This document shows, piece by piece, positions 19,283 to 29,855 of a DNA stretch of 64,000 nt (positions are counted from its first letter, which is position 1; every line of letters begins with the position of its first letter). The notes beneath the pieces were generated by a model that was not told where the DNA came from, ran no database searches, and saw only the letters and a program-made list of their open reading frames with translations. The DNA is taken from the NCBI GenBank assembly GCA_001312325.1, contig BBDJ01000012.1, forward strand, positions 1-64,000, in the 5' to 3' direction. The position numbers and the translations under genes were made by a program. The stretch comes from Lysinibacillus pakistanensis. GTDB lineage: Bacteria > Bacillota > Bacilli > Bacillales_A > Planococcaceae.

Positions 19283-19686
19283 TAATACGTTACTTCAAGC
19301 AACTGGATTTAATCGAATCATCAATGGATTGCTATTTTCTGATCAAACTGTTGAAAATGGCTATACCGAAAAAGAAATCAGTGATAATAAATTATTTTCT
19401 TATCATGTTGTCAACGATACGATCATTAATCAGGCTTTGAGTTTAAATGACAATGTCAATGAGGTAAACAGCATCGTCTTCCCTTCAGAAGTACCTGTAC
19501 TGAAACTAATATCCTCAGACTTTCAAAAACGAGTAAAAGATGGAGATGAGATTCAAAAAAAGTCACGTAAAACGACTTGGTGCAAATGCCGAGTCCCAAA
19601 TGATTGACGCTCTCATGGATTCTTTCAAACGCATGTCACAGAGATCCATGATGCCACAAGTACTTTCCTTAAAAAAAATCGACTAA
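19283..19686 (+). pseudogene. Alpha/beta hydrolase C-terminal remnant
   Basis: After repair it reads NTLLQATGFNRIINGLLFSDQTVENGYTEKEI, then VNSIVFPSEVPVLKLISSDFQK, SHVKRLGANAESQMIDG and THVTEIHDATSTFLKKID. The VPVLKLISSD and final His region fit the last half of an alpha/beta hydrolase. The N-terminal half with the nucleophile is absent and at least three frame breaks occur, so this is a true remnant. Confidence 0.6.
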
Positions 19687-19709
19687 GGACTTGTTACAAA
19701 TACAGACTA

Positions 19710-19746
19710 AAGGGAGCTAGAAATATAATCTCAGCTCCCTTTTTGT
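19710..19746 (+). terminator. Terminator
   Basis: Arms AAGGGAGCT / AGCTCCCTT with T5, after the hydrolase remnant. Confidence 0.85.
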
Positions 19747-19814
19747 TTTAAATACAATTATTCATAATCTCAATATAGAGAATGAAAATGGGGGGTAAAT
19801 GTTTCCTTAAAGTG

Positions 19815-19897
19815 AATGAAAACGTTCCTCAAAAATATAGCCCTTCAATGCAAATAGACGCATTCCTTATTAGAGAAATGCACCTGATCGCTGAATA
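19815..19897. repeat. Structured short repeat, copy 1
   Basis: Begins GAAAACGTTCCTCAA and contains GACGCATTCCTTATTAGAGAAATGCACCTGATCGCTGAAT. The inner hairpin is GCATTCC...GAAATGC. Copy 2 at 20488 has the same layout and orientation; together they flank one DUF5071 gene. Confidence 0.7.
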
Positions 19898-19964
19898 TCA
19901 ATTCTGTGATTTGTCTTTTGCTTGTTAAAGTAAAGCACCTCGTTAATTAAATAGGGATATTTTT

Positions 19965-20352
19965 CTAGATTGTTTCCAAAATCTCTTTTGCAATTTCATT
20001 AAGTTCTTCTGCGAGTTCATTATCTGTAGGTGTTTCAGCCACTCTTGTTAAATACTCTCTAAACTGAACTCTTGACTCTACTGGCAATTTGATAATTAAA
20101 AAAATGTAGAATAAACCACTTCCAGTTATCATCATCTGAAGATAAAACATCTTGCACATGTGGGGCAATTTCTTCTGGAAAAGTTAAAAGTAATTCTAAT
20201 ACCCTTGGTGTCACTGGCCAATTCATATCTTGAATCCATTCGAGAAGGTTAGGCAGTAAAGGCAATATTTTATCTCTATCCATTTTTTTAATCATTTCTA
20301 CTCTATCATGATCATGCTTATGTCTTGGCAAAAGATCTTCAAAGTTTTCCAT
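19965..20352 (-). CDS. DUF5071 domain protein, one frameshift
   Basis: About 128 residues, soluble. The DUF5071 wording is clear: DLLPRHKHDHDRVEMI, then ILPLLPNLLEWIQDMNWPVTPRVLELL, PHVQDVLSSDDDNWKWFILHF. The fold is probably HEAT-like helical; function unknown, though relatives occur among toxin-immunity loci. The frame breaks in the T-run near 20098-20104, after which IIKLPVESRVQFREYLTRVAETP continues. A GGGAGAGACGC site precedes the ATG at 20352. It is flanked by two copies of one structured repeat. Confidence 0.8.
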
Positions 20353-20807
20353 TTGCGTCTCTCCCTTAGATTTTTATACATGGCAATCTATTTATTGTCC
20401 AGTCTTTATTAAACTAATCTGTACGTTAATTTAAGTGAGAAACTTCACAATCTTACTCTATAATTCAACAATAATATCCAATTTTATTGAAAACGTTCCT
20501 CAACAATCTGGTCCTTTCCATGAATAAAGACGCTTTCCTTATTAAAGAAAAGCGCCAGATTGCGGAATAGTGGAAAATGCGAAAGAGCTGCAAAATGTCA
20601 TTTCTAAATTTTTTTTCTAATGCACCCCATCCTTGATGATAGTAACATCTTTTTTTAGTCTCGCTAAAATTCCTTTAAGAAATAAAGCATTTTTTTTCAA
20701 TTCCACGGCGTTTACACCACTTGATACTATTAAAAGCATCTGTAAATCGATAAAAAGGCAATACAATTACCTGTTAAAGGATATCTAAAATAGCCTTTAC
20801 CCGTTAT
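20353..20807. other. Intergenic with repeat copy 2
   Basis: Holds the structured repeat at 20488-20570 and a weak hairpin near 20775-20800 (TTAAAGG / CCTTTA) that may end serS transcription. No gene seen. Confidence 0.5.
20488..20570. repeat. Structured short repeat, copy 2
   Basis: Begins TGAAAACGTTCCTCAACAATCTGG and ends GCGCCAGATTGCGGAATAG. Nested inverted repeats: ACAATCTGG / CCAGATTG outside and GACGCTTTCC / GGAAAAGCGC-like inside. Same orientation as copy 1. Confidence 0.7.
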
Positions 20808-22106
<1,299 letters not shown>

Positions 22107-22189
22107 TTAATGACACTGCATCCATTAAGTCTTGGTGTAATTGCGTTGCAAGCTAAACTCGAATAGCTCCGCTTTGAATCAAAGTAAAC

Positions 22190-22436
22190 ACAAAAAAAGC
22201 CCCCATCCCTAAAAAGGGACGAGAGCTACCCGCGTTGCCACCCTAATTGATTAGGCATATACCTAATCCACTTATTTCATAACGGCATTTCAGCCGGCTA
22301 CAGCCTACTTACATTACTTCGACTGTGCAACTCCAGGACGGATTCACAAGTGCTTCTATCAGCTTCCACCAACCGCTGACTCTCTTAAAAAAAACGTGCT
22401 TGCTACTACTTCCCATCATCGTGTTCAGTTATTTAA
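22190..22436 (-). ncRNA. T-box riboswitch, serine-specific, with terminator
   Basis: On the minus strand: stem I with AGAGAG and the GGTTGGTGGAAGC region, then GAATCCGTCCTGGAG with specifier TCC (Ser), the T-box AGGGTGGCAACGCGGGT, and a terminator built from GCTCTCGTCCCTTTTTAGGG with a T-run near 22190. Uncharged tRNA-Ser should stabilise the antiterminator and turn on serS. Confidence 0.95.
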
Positions 22437-22447
22437 ATTTTAACCAT

Positions 22448-22476
22448 ACTGTACTATATGAAAACAGATTTCGCAA
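22448..22476 (-). promoter_or_regulatory. Promoter of the serS T-box transcript
   Basis: On the minus strand TTGCGA, 17 bases, TACAGT, just upstream of the leader. Confidence 0.6.
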
Positions 22477-22566
22477 GTCATACCATAGGATACAAAATAT
22501 TCTAGAATTCTTGAATCACGTTTAATTCTGGATGAAATGCTCAACCCAATAAATGACCATTTCACG

Positions 22567-22698
22567 CTAAGATAATTTCCCCTCATATTCAGCGAATTTC
22601 ACCATTTTTACCGACTGTTTTAATATGAGGAGCCCGAAGTCTTCAATGGAAAGGTCAGAATAAAACGATTGAATGTTTTCAATAAAGTTATAATCCAT
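22567..22698 (-). CDS. Small hypothetical protein (43 aa)
   Basis: Reads MDYNFIENIQSFYSDLSIED and ends MVKFAEYEGKLS, acidic and soluble. It has a good AAAGGGG site eight bases before the ATG, so translation is plausible. I do not recognise it; it could be the remnant of a larger gene. Confidence 0.45.
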   Translation of the reverse strand: MDYNFIENIQSFYSDLSIEDFGLLILKQSVKMVKFAEYEGKLS

Positions 22699-23057
22699 CT
22701 AGAATACCCCTTTAAATCTCTTTCTATTGTTTAGTTTAAGGACAATCCTTCACAATCTCAACAATACTTTAACAGAAAAATACAAATTCCTTAATACCTT
22801 TCAAGTTACTTCACAATATGGCCTGTTCGTAATATAAGGTTAGCCAGATTTTTCTGGTTGACCATTTTCTTATAGGTCTTATTATTACAGTAGTCGGGGT
22901 AGAACGTCTGGCCCATGGGACTTGATCCCGTCCGCAAAACTGTTCACCCCCTACTTGTATAACTGCGCAGTATAGTAGAAAAAGGGGAAATTGTTAGCAA
23001 TGTAGAATATAAGGATTAATACAGAGCCAACTATTTTACCCTGGCATCGAGACGGGG
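22699..23057. other. Intergenic, nothing clear
   Basis: AT-rich to 22880, then a GC-richer patch at 22890-22950. The patch contains a 20-codon minus-strand frame I do not trust. No RNA or repeat identified. Confidence 0.4.
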
Positions 23058-23696
23058 ATGGTATTATCAGAAAAAAAGTTCGCTCAAGGATACTACGATT
23101 TCATCACGTTGTGTCTCTTACATGAAGCGAAAGGAGTGGATATACGCATGAAAGAACCATCTGAATTGCTTATTGAAATGCTTGGCCATCCGTATAATCC
23201 CAGAAATATTCAAGCTTTGCTGCAATCATTCGGTGTCAAGCGAATGCCAACCCCGAACAGCTATTTCAAAGACGATATTATCTGGTCTGTGAAAACATCA
23301 ATACGCATCGATATTTATCGCGCGCCCAAAATAAATGATCTGACTGGACTCAAATATACAGTTCAAGATGAATGGATCATTGGCGCCATACATTTTCTTG
23401 CGCCCGGGTCGGATGACAGAATTAAAGCTCCGTTTTCCGGAAAGCTTCCCAAGGGAATCACGATGAGCTCAACACCAGATCAGTTAATAAAGGCATATGG
23501 TCAACCTGAAATGGATGAAGAATGTAAGTGGCCTGGATTTTCCGGTCGAATTTTGGCATGGCGAAAGCCGGGAATAAATATCGCAATTGAATATGCGGAT
23601 AGTGAAATTGATAGTGTAATGAGAAGCTACACGGTCTGTCTAATTGGCTGCATAGGCGCATGGCGAAACGATAATCCAGAGGTCTTTGCTCCCTGA
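23058..23696 (+). CDS. Hypothetical protein of higher GC content
   Basis: Up to 212 residues, soluble, with a C-terminal part (GIAYGQPE-type wording: TPDQLIKAYGQPEMDEECKW, then RKPGINIAIEYADSEIDSVM) like proteins of unknown function near toxin or immunity loci. An alternative start at 23148 (MKEPSELLIEMLGHP) has a better AAAGGAG site. Codon use is GC-richer than its neighbours, suggesting transfer, perhaps from a Paenibacillus-like source. No domain recognised with confidence. Confidence 0.65.
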   Translation: MVLSEKKFAQGYYDFITLCLLHEAKGVDIRMKEPSELLIEMLGHPYNPRNIQALLQSFGVKRMPTPNSYFKDDIIWSVKTSIRIDIYRAPKINDLTGLKYTVQDEWIIGAIHFLAPGSDDRIKAPFSGKLPKGITMSSTPDQLIKAYGQPEMDEECKWPGFSGRILAWRKPGINIAIEYADSEIDSVMRSYTVCLIGCIGAWRNDNPEVFAP

Positions 23697-24098
23697 TTAC
23701 AGGTCAACATCGCTGAGGCTGCGTATGGTGATAGCCCTCTCTTAAATGAATGGCATTACTTATTGAACTCCCAATAAAGAACATAATCATCTTTCATTTT
23801 CAGTGATGAAGTGCTGATTTTTACGCTTCATGGATGGCTAATGGGGGCTTTTGTGCAACAAGGGTTTCAAAAATAATCAAACTTTTTTTATAAAGAATTT
23901 AATCTACCACATTAAATAAGAGCATGTTTTGATTGATCTTTTTTTCAATCCATGCTCTTTAAACTTTTTCACATATCAAGGTTGGGTTAATTTAACCAAA
24001 CTTTATTTTAAAGCTACAGTGGAATTCCATGTTGAAGAAAAGCACCCATTAGCAACCCATCATAACGAAGAATTACTTCATTTCGTTTCATTTCATAT
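23697..24098. other. Intergenic with a hairpin
   Basis: Contains the inverted repeat AAGAGCATG / CATGCTCTT at about 23917-23961 with an 18-base, T-rich loop; probably a terminator. No gene seen. Confidence 0.45.
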
Positions 24099-24468
24099 TT
24101 ACTTATTACTTTGGCTGTTAGTATGACTGTGCTTGCTAAATACTCTTATAATTAATTGCCCTAAAATATAAATAATTGAAACAAATATAATGGCGGCACC
24201 TCTGCCAAAGGGTTTAAACCAACCTCCATCATCAGCTATAAAAAAAATAGCCAAATATTAAAGAAATAACGGCCATAATAAAATTCAACCCAAAGAACAA
24301 AGGAAGTTTAATGTTTCTCGATGATATACCTACAACAATCATGAACACTAAAAATACCGGAAACAAAAAATCAGCGTGTTGCCTAGCAAGATGACTATTA
24401 TATTCGTAGAAATGAAATAAGAAAGGAACTGGAAATAAAGATAAAATACCTATAATCAACCTCTTCAA
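24099..24468 (-). CDS. Small multi-pass membrane protein, one frameshift
   Basis: After removing one T from the run at 24240-24247 it reads about 122 residues: MKRLIIGILSLFPVPFLFHF, FPVFLVFMIVVGISS, LPLFFGLNFIMAVISLIFGYFF, then GRGAAIIFVSIIYILGQLIIRVF and a polar tail. Four membrane helices. Without repair it would stop after 78 residues. Family not recognised. Confidence 0.6.
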
Positions 24469-24499
24469 TTTATATATCCCCCATATTAAATTATTAAGG

Positions 24500-24546
24500 A
24501 AAAACCACCTTATAGTGTAATTTTACACTATAAGGTGGTTTTTTTA
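24500..24546. terminator. Strong bidirectional hairpin
   Basis: Perfect arms AAAAACCACCTTATAGTGTAA / TACACTATAAGGTGGTTTTT with A- and T-runs. It sits upstream of the membrane-protein gene on the minus strand, so what it terminates is unclear; it may be a leader attenuator. Confidence 0.8.
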
Positions 24547-24974
24547 ATATACTGTAGTTATTTATTTCTAATTCTTATTTAACTCCTTCTCCGGTAACAC
24601 AAGAAGCGGCTGCTAACCTGTGCCGTTGGTTTGATTACACTTCTTCAAAATCTTTAATTTTGAAAGTTACGTCAAGGTGTGTTCTTCATAATTTTTAGCT
24701 TGCGTAAGAATCTGTGTTTGCAGTGATTTTACAACACGGCTAAGGTATGTGTAGACAAAAGTTGCTTAATATACAAAAAAAGTTCTTTAAAACATAATAA
24801 AATTGTTTAATATTTTATTGAATTAAAGGGGCAGTTGAGTAACAAGAGAGGCTTTTGAATGACGTTCAGTTTTGTATCGGAATCTGATTATTTGCATCTA
24901 TGTTCTTTAAGTATTTATTTATCATAATAAGGGGAAAATACCTACAAAATTCACATTAGAGGTGGCGATAATTC
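24547..24974. other. Intergenic, nothing clear
   Basis: AT-rich. It includes the GAGGTGG ribosome site for the next gene at its end. No convincing gene, RNA or repeat. Confidence 0.4.
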
Positions 24975-25751
24975 TTGAGAAAGTTAGTCATACCAGTCAT
25001 GGTGATTTTTGGATTATTTTTCCCGATGCAATTGCTGTTAGTAAAGGCGAGTATTCAACCAGAATTAGAAAAAGAGGATGTTTCATTTATTCAAGTAAAC
25101 CGTTTAAACGGAGAAACTCGTTTGTTTAAGGATAATGATGGATATGAGGAAGTGATTATTGGTAAGGTTGTTAACTGGATAAACACATCAAGTCCTTCCG
25201 AAGAAGCAATTGAGTTAGAGTTAAATAAAACTTCCATTATCTCGATATTGAAAATAAAAATGAAAAACGCAGATGTTGCAGTTATTGAACCAGCTTATAA
25301 TTGTGTATCCCTAAACCAATTGAAGACATGCACAATTGCAGATGGTGAGGTTATATATACAAGTAATAATAAAAGGGTTCGATTGAAATCAGTAGAACTT
25401 TATGATTGGCTCTTAGTTGGCTGGAAATATGAAAGTGTTGGGGCACCAAAAGATGAGTTGCTTGAAGAAACTTTATATACCAGATATTTTTCCTATCTTG
25501 ATGAAACTTACTCAGATTTTATCATGTGTCCTAAAATAGATAAAGTTGAAAGAATAGATGGCGATACAAGGAGACATATTGTTCATGCAAGTGCGTTAAA
25601 CTATAGTGCACATCATGGTGACACTCCCTTTGACAGAATCCATATCACGTTGACTGATACTCCAGAAAATGGTGTTAAAATAAATAAAGTTACAATACAA
25701 AAGGGTATTTCTGAAAAAGAAAGCGCTATACAATGTAGGCGAGAGAGCTAA
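24975..25751 (+). CDS. Hypothetical secreted protein
   Basis: 258 residues starting at a TTG behind GAGGTGG. An N-terminal signal segment (MRKLVIPVMVIFGLFFPMQL, ending VKA-S) suggests export. The rest is acidic and beta-rich, with isolated cysteines (CVSLNQLKTC, MCPKID, IQCRRES) that could pair outside the cell. No family recognised. It stands alone, with no operon partner. Confidence 0.7.
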   Translation: MRKLVIPVMVIFGLFFPMQLLLVKASIQPELEKEDVSFIQVNRLNGETRLFKDNDGYEEVIIGKVVNWINTSSPSEEAIELELNKTSIISILKIKMKNADVAVIEPAYNCVSLNQLKTCTIADGEVIYTSNNKRVRLKSVELYDWLLVGWKYESVGAPKDELLEETLYTRYFSYLDETYSDFIMCPKIDKVERIDGDTRRHIVHASALNYSAHHGDTPFDRIHITLTDTPENGVKINKVTIQKGISEKESAIQCRRES

Positions 25752-25800
25752 AGGGTTTAAGTTAAACTAACAGATGCTTTAGTCGAATAACTGCCAACTA
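25752..25800. repeat. Possible degenerate copy of the 12439 repeat
   Basis: GTTAAACTAACAGATGCTTTAGTCGAATAA echoes the tags of copies A and B (AACTAACG..., GAAGCATTTAGTTGAATAG). Short and diverged. Confidence 0.3.
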
Positions 25801-25915
25801 AATTGTAGCAGGCTCTTATATTTTTAAAACAAAATCAAACAACTTTATGATTGATTTTTAAATAGAATAATTATGAAGGTGATTAGATAATAAATTTTCA
25901 TAAGGAGATTAGACT

Positions 25916-26368
25916 ATGGAAAAAAACAAATTACTAAGAATGGACAATGTCAGCATCGTTGTAGAATCCCTTAATGACGCAATCTCTTTCTTCGAGGAGA
26001 TTGGCTTGAATCTCGAAGGGCGAGCCACTGTCGAAGGTGAATGGGCTGGTCGCGTAACGGGATTGGGTTCTCAGTGCGTAGAAATTGCTATGATGGTTAC
26101 CCCAGATGGCCACAGCAGACTTGAACTTTCTCGATTTCTCACCCCATCTACTATTTCAGATCACCGAAATGCTCCTGTAAACGCACTCGGTTATCTACGC
26201 ATCATGTTCACCGTTGAAGACATTGATGAAATGGTATCCAGACTCACTAAGCATGGTGCTCAGCTCGTTGGCGAAGTGGTTCAGTATGAGGACTCGTATC
26301 GGCTCTGCTACATTCGTGGAATCGAAGGACTTCTAATCGGTTTGGCGGAACAACTCAGCCAAAATTGA
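25916..26368 (+). CDS. VOC family (glyoxalase/bleomycin-resistance-type) protein
   Basis: 150 residues with paired beta-alpha-beta-beta-beta modules: MDNVSIVVESLNDAISFFEEIGLNLEGRA at the start and the repeat LRIMFTVEDIDEMVSRLTKHGAQLVGE, ending LLIGLAEQ. A metal-binding site is plausible (His and Glu in the usual strands). Members act on small molecules such as methylglyoxal, or sequester drugs; the substrate is unknown here. AAGGAGA ribosome site; single gene. Confidence 0.85.
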   Translation: MEKNKLLRMDNVSIVVESLNDAISFFEEIGLNLEGRATVEGEWAGRVTGLGSQCVEIAMMVTPDGHSRLELSRFLTPSTISDHRNAPVNALGYLRIMFTVEDIDEMVSRLTKHGAQLVGEVVQYEDSYRLCYIRGIEGLLIGLAEQLSQN

Positions 26369-26716
26369 AGAAAATTCAAAAGGGCCCAATTATGAAGGAC
26401 ACAGGTGGAAAATGATCGAATTTTTATATAAAACCGATATTAATATCTACTTACAAGAATCTATTTTGATCAGTCTTTTTTTCAAAATGGATTCTTTTTA
26501 TTTAACGTAAAATACTTTGTTCTTCCCATTGTTCTTGAGAAAGCCCCTTATACCACCTTTAAGTAATATTTTTTTTCCAAATATTAATTTTCAAGGATTT
26601 TGCTTATCGTTAAAGCTCATTGAGTAGATGGTATTTTCGTGGTTTCGGAATCTGTAGATAAAAAAAATATAGTTGTTCAAATGTTGTATAGTTCCATAAT
26701 ATTCTAAAACAAGTAA
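26369..26716. other. Intergenic upstream of the iron gene
   Basis: A T-rich stretch with a weak ATTTTGATCAG / AAAATGGATTC stem near 26463-26490. No gene seen; it ends at the Fur box. Confidence 0.4.
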
Positions 26717-26718
26717 TT

Positions 26719-26737
26719 GAAAATGATAATCATTTTC
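26719..26737. promoter_or_regulatory. Fur box
   Basis: GAAAATGATAATCATTTTC, a perfect palindrome matching the Fur 19-mer, 41 bases before a siderophore-binding protein gene. Predicts repression when iron is plentiful. Confidence 0.9.
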
Positions 26738-26777
26738 AATATAATGAAATACAATACATATTTAAAGGAGAAGGATA

Positions 26778-27755
26778 ATGAATAAGTACATAAAAAAAAT
26801 CCGTAATGATAATGTTGTTAATAAGTCTACTGCTGGTAATGGCGGCTTGTGGTAGCAAAAATGAGGATACATCTCAAGAACAAGAAGGTACAAAAGATGA
26901 CAAGGAATCTACAACAACACGTATTGTAACAGACTCGGTTGGGCGTAAAGTACAAATACCAATGGACCCACAACGTGTAATTGTGGATTGGGATCTAGGC
27001 CACGTATTAGCTGTAGGTGTTGTGCCAGTTGCTTCAACAACAAAGGTCATTGATTATGGAGAATTTTTAAAGGATTACTATCAAGGAAAGGACATTGTAG
27101 ATCTTGGAAATGAAGATGCTGTATCTTTAGAAACTGCTGCTAGTCTAAAACCAGATTTAATTATTACATTTGCTGAAAAAAAATATAGAGCAATATAAAA
27201 AAAATTGCACCGACTATTGTGTTCAGTACGGCGAGCTACGACAACGTGGAAGCAGAAATTATAGCAATTGGCGAAATGTTAAATCACCAAGAGGATGCGA
27301 AGAAGTTTATAGTAGATTACACGGCACGTGCAAAGGTAGCTGAAGAAAAAATCAAAGCCGTAATCCCAGAAGGCATAACATTCTCACTCTTTACGTTAGC
27401 AGAGAAAGAAATTGCGGTGATTCCAAGTGGTAATTCAGGCGGTGAAGCAATGTATGATTTATTAAAGCTTAAAGCACCGACATCTATTCAAAAGCTAATT
27501 GAAGATAGCAACGGAGATTGGCAGAAGCAACGTATTTCATGGGAAATTGTAGGTGACTATGTAGGTGATTATGTAGGTGTTTTAGATTATGGTCAAGAAT
27601 ATGAAACGACTTTTACATGGGAAAACTTGAATGTCGTAAAAAATAACAAAGTGATTACCTTTGATGGGAAGTACTTCTTCTCAGCAGATCCAATCTCTGT
27701 TATCAATCAAGCAGAGCACATGGCAGAACAAATTATTAAATTAGTACAAAAATAA
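26778..27755 (+). CDS. Iron-siderophore ABC transporter substrate-binding lipoprotein, three frameshifts
   Basis: Captures an iron-siderophore outside the membrane. After repair: signal with lipobox LLLVMAACGSK, then RIVTDSVGRKVQIPMDPQRVIV (typical FecB start), ASLKPDLIITFAEKN, and the second lobe to the end MAEQIIKLVQK. Breaks lie in A-runs near 26795, 27175 and 27198. A DYVGDYVG duplication (27550-27577) is unusual. A perfect Fur box precedes it. No permease or ATPase gene is nearby, so it must use one encoded elsewhere. Confidence 0.88.
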
Positions 27756-27767
27756 TAAAGTGAAACT

Positions 27768-27806
27768 TCAATCAGTGGGGGTTTTCCATTCTCCACTGAT
27801 TGGTCT
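27768..27806 (+). terminator. Hairpin after the binding-protein gene
   Basis: Arms CAATCAGTGGGGG / CTCCACTGATTG, 12 bases past the stop; the T-run is weak. Confidence 0.55.
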
Positions 27807-28025
27807 TCACTAATCAGTCTTATACTTGCCTCTTCGCTTTTGTCATGTAGTAAGGAGGGAACAGTTATGAATTATAAGACCCACATTCTGTTATGAGAAA
27901 AAAACCAAGTCAGGCTGAAGAAGATTGAGATGTATATGATTCTGTCAGGCGCCCTTCAGATTTACAATAGAATTCGGAATCCTATCATCAAATTGCATGA
28001 GAAGCCCCAATTATGATTACAGACC

Positions 28026-28685
28026 TTAAAGGGAGGCCAGCATGTCCAATACTTTTGAAGGCTCCAGTCTCCGTTTATAGTCAGCTTCGATATAGGCTAG
28101 GCGAATGATGTTCGTGCGATCAATGACAAAAGTTGTTGGAAGTGGAAGCGTCCAAGAGGAATCGCCATTATAATCGTCAAGTGAAATACCAAGGGACTGG
28201 TAAACGTTGCGTATCGATTCGGAAAGCTCGAATACGATGTTGTATCGGGATGCAACTTTGTTACCAGTATCGCTTAAAACTGGAAAGCTGATACTGTTAT
28301 TCGTTTGCATAGTAGTTGAATAGTCTGGGGATTGCGGACTTATCGCAAGTATCCGAGCTCCTGACGCTTCAAATAGTTCTGATGCTTGCTGATAAGCGCG
28401 TAGAGTAATATTGCAAAACGGACACCAAACTCCGCGATAGAACAGCAGGATAACAGGGCCGTGTGCCGTATAATCAAACAAGGTAACATTTGTACCGTTC
28501 TGATCTTTCAGCGAAAAATCGGGAGCTTTTGTTCCAACCTTCAGGCCAGTGGCGAGACTGATGCTCTCAATTGAATGATTGATTGTTCAAACATCGTTAC
28601 CGTTTCTGGAGTGAGCATTTTTTTCCATCTGTTTAGTGGCGTTATCCAATTCAAAGTGTAAGGGTGAAAGAGGTGAATTTTTCAT
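28026..28685 (-). CDS. Peroxiredoxin (AhpC/TSA family), frameshifted
   Basis: Thiol peroxidase of the thioredoxin fold. After repair: KAPDFSLKDQNGTNVTLFDYTAHGPVILLFYRGVWCPFCNI with the peroxidatic cysteine in WCPFC, later LPLPTTFVIDRTNIIRLAYIEADYKRR. The start at 28685 follows GGAGAGA. The frame breaks near 28570 and 28615. Base use is GC-richer than the flanks. A Crp/Fnr-type regulator lies 92 bases upstream on the same strand and may control it. Confidence 0.85.
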
Positions 28686-28777
28686 CGAGATCTCTCCATT
28701 TCGTCATATTATTTAACTCTTCTCAATAATACGGGGTGGACGAAATGAAAAGATGTAATTTAGGTTACAAGTTTCTA

Positions 28778-29473
28778 TCATTTGAGCAAACTTTGCCCTG
28801 ACGCGAGAATGGTACGGCAAATGGCCACTGTACGGAATCCTGTACGGATTATACCGGTCTCCGAAAGTTCCTTTAGAGCCACGGACACGGCTTCTCTTGA
28901 AGCTCCAACCAAGTGAGCAATCTCCTGATGGGAAATAAGCATGTCGATTCGACAGTAATCATTACCTTCATCCCAAACTCCGAACCGATCAGAAAGTTCC
29001 ACCAGAACATGAATGATTTTATCATGCAATTTTCCAATGGCTAGATTTTGGACTAGGCTGCTCATGTATGATAACCGTTCACTCATGGCTTTAATCATAT
29101 TCATCATGAATCGTGGGCATCGAATGAGGTAGCTCTCGAACCGCTCTTTGTCCATTACACAAATGTCACTTTCTTCGATCGTTTCAATAAAAAGTTCCCG
29201 TGTACCCAATGAAATATCACCTATCTCACCAAAGATGTTCCCCTCGCTCAAGATATCCAAAGTGAATTGCTTGCCCTCATTATTTAGTTGATAAAGACGC
29301 ACTTTTCCCTTCTTCACAAAGTACAGCTCTTCAGTGAACGTTTCAGGTGTTTGAATGAACGTATGTTTTGGAAAAGTTGTGATCGAAGTCAATTCGTCCA
29401 TTGTGATCAAATCTTCCATGGAAAGTGAACGCAGCAGGTTAAACTGAGACAAATATTGAATGCGATCCATCAA
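28778..29473 (-). CDS. Crp/Fnr family transcription regulator
   Basis: 231 residues. The N-terminal cyclic-nucleotide-binding-type barrel is FVKKGKVRLYQLNNEGKQFTLDILSEGNIFGEIGDISLG. The C-terminal winged helix includes LISHQEIAHLVGASREAVSVALKELSETGII, the DNA-recognition helix. The FNR iron-sulfur cysteines are lacking and its ligand is unknown. GGGGGGAACG precedes the ATG. It lies just upstream of the peroxiredoxin in the same direction, suggesting a redox-responsive pair. Confidence 0.9.
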   Translation of the reverse strand: MMDRIQYLSQFNLLRSLSMEDLITMDELTSITTFPKHTFIQTPETFTEELYFVKKGKVRLYQLNNEGKQFTLDILSEGNIFGEIGDISLGTRELFIETIEESDICVMDKERFESYLIRCPRFMMNMIKAMSERLSYMSSLVQNLAIGKLHDKIIHVLVELSDRFGVWDEGNDYCRIDMLISHQEIAHLVGASREAVSVALKELSETGIIRTGFRTVAICRTILASGQSLLK

Positions 29474-29850
29474 TCGTTCCCCCCTTTTATATTGCTATAT
29501 TTGGATTTTATCTTTTGGTAGCAGCTTTTCGAGCAGAGGCCCACATCTCGTATCACATATATTCATAATACAACTTCTTATAAAGGAACTCATATGACAA
29601 TATCAAATCAGGAGTAGACCCTGAATTCTGTTGCACGATAATAAAGATGACTTTTCCACGAAAAACAACTTCTTTAGGATAAATCAGGATCACTTGCTAA
29701 ACGCAGTAGTGGTCCTTTTTTTGTTTTTATTGAAATGATATACGAGGGAGTGTTCAAGTACCTATAGCTGAATGATGGGTTATAAACGTGAAGCAAGAAA
29801 TATCATGTTTCAAAGCAACACAAGTTACGAATAGAATCAACATGGTGACT
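29474..29850. other. Intergenic with terminator
   Basis: Contains the terminator at 29686-29722 and no gene I can support. The Crp gene promoter presumably lies at 29480-29560. Confidence 0.45.
29686..29724. terminator. Terminator
   Basis: Arms AGGATCACTTGCT / AGTAGTGGTCCT with T7. Confidence 0.75.
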
Positions 29851-29855
29851 TTAAA

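Noticed and set aside
19815..20570. CRISPR array
   Set aside because: Only two copies about 590 bases apart with a gene between them; no regular spacers and no cas genes anywhere in the window.
22890..22950. tRNA or small RNA in a GC-rich patch
   Set aside because: GGGACTTGATCCC gives a short stem, but no cloverleaf or other known fold can be built.
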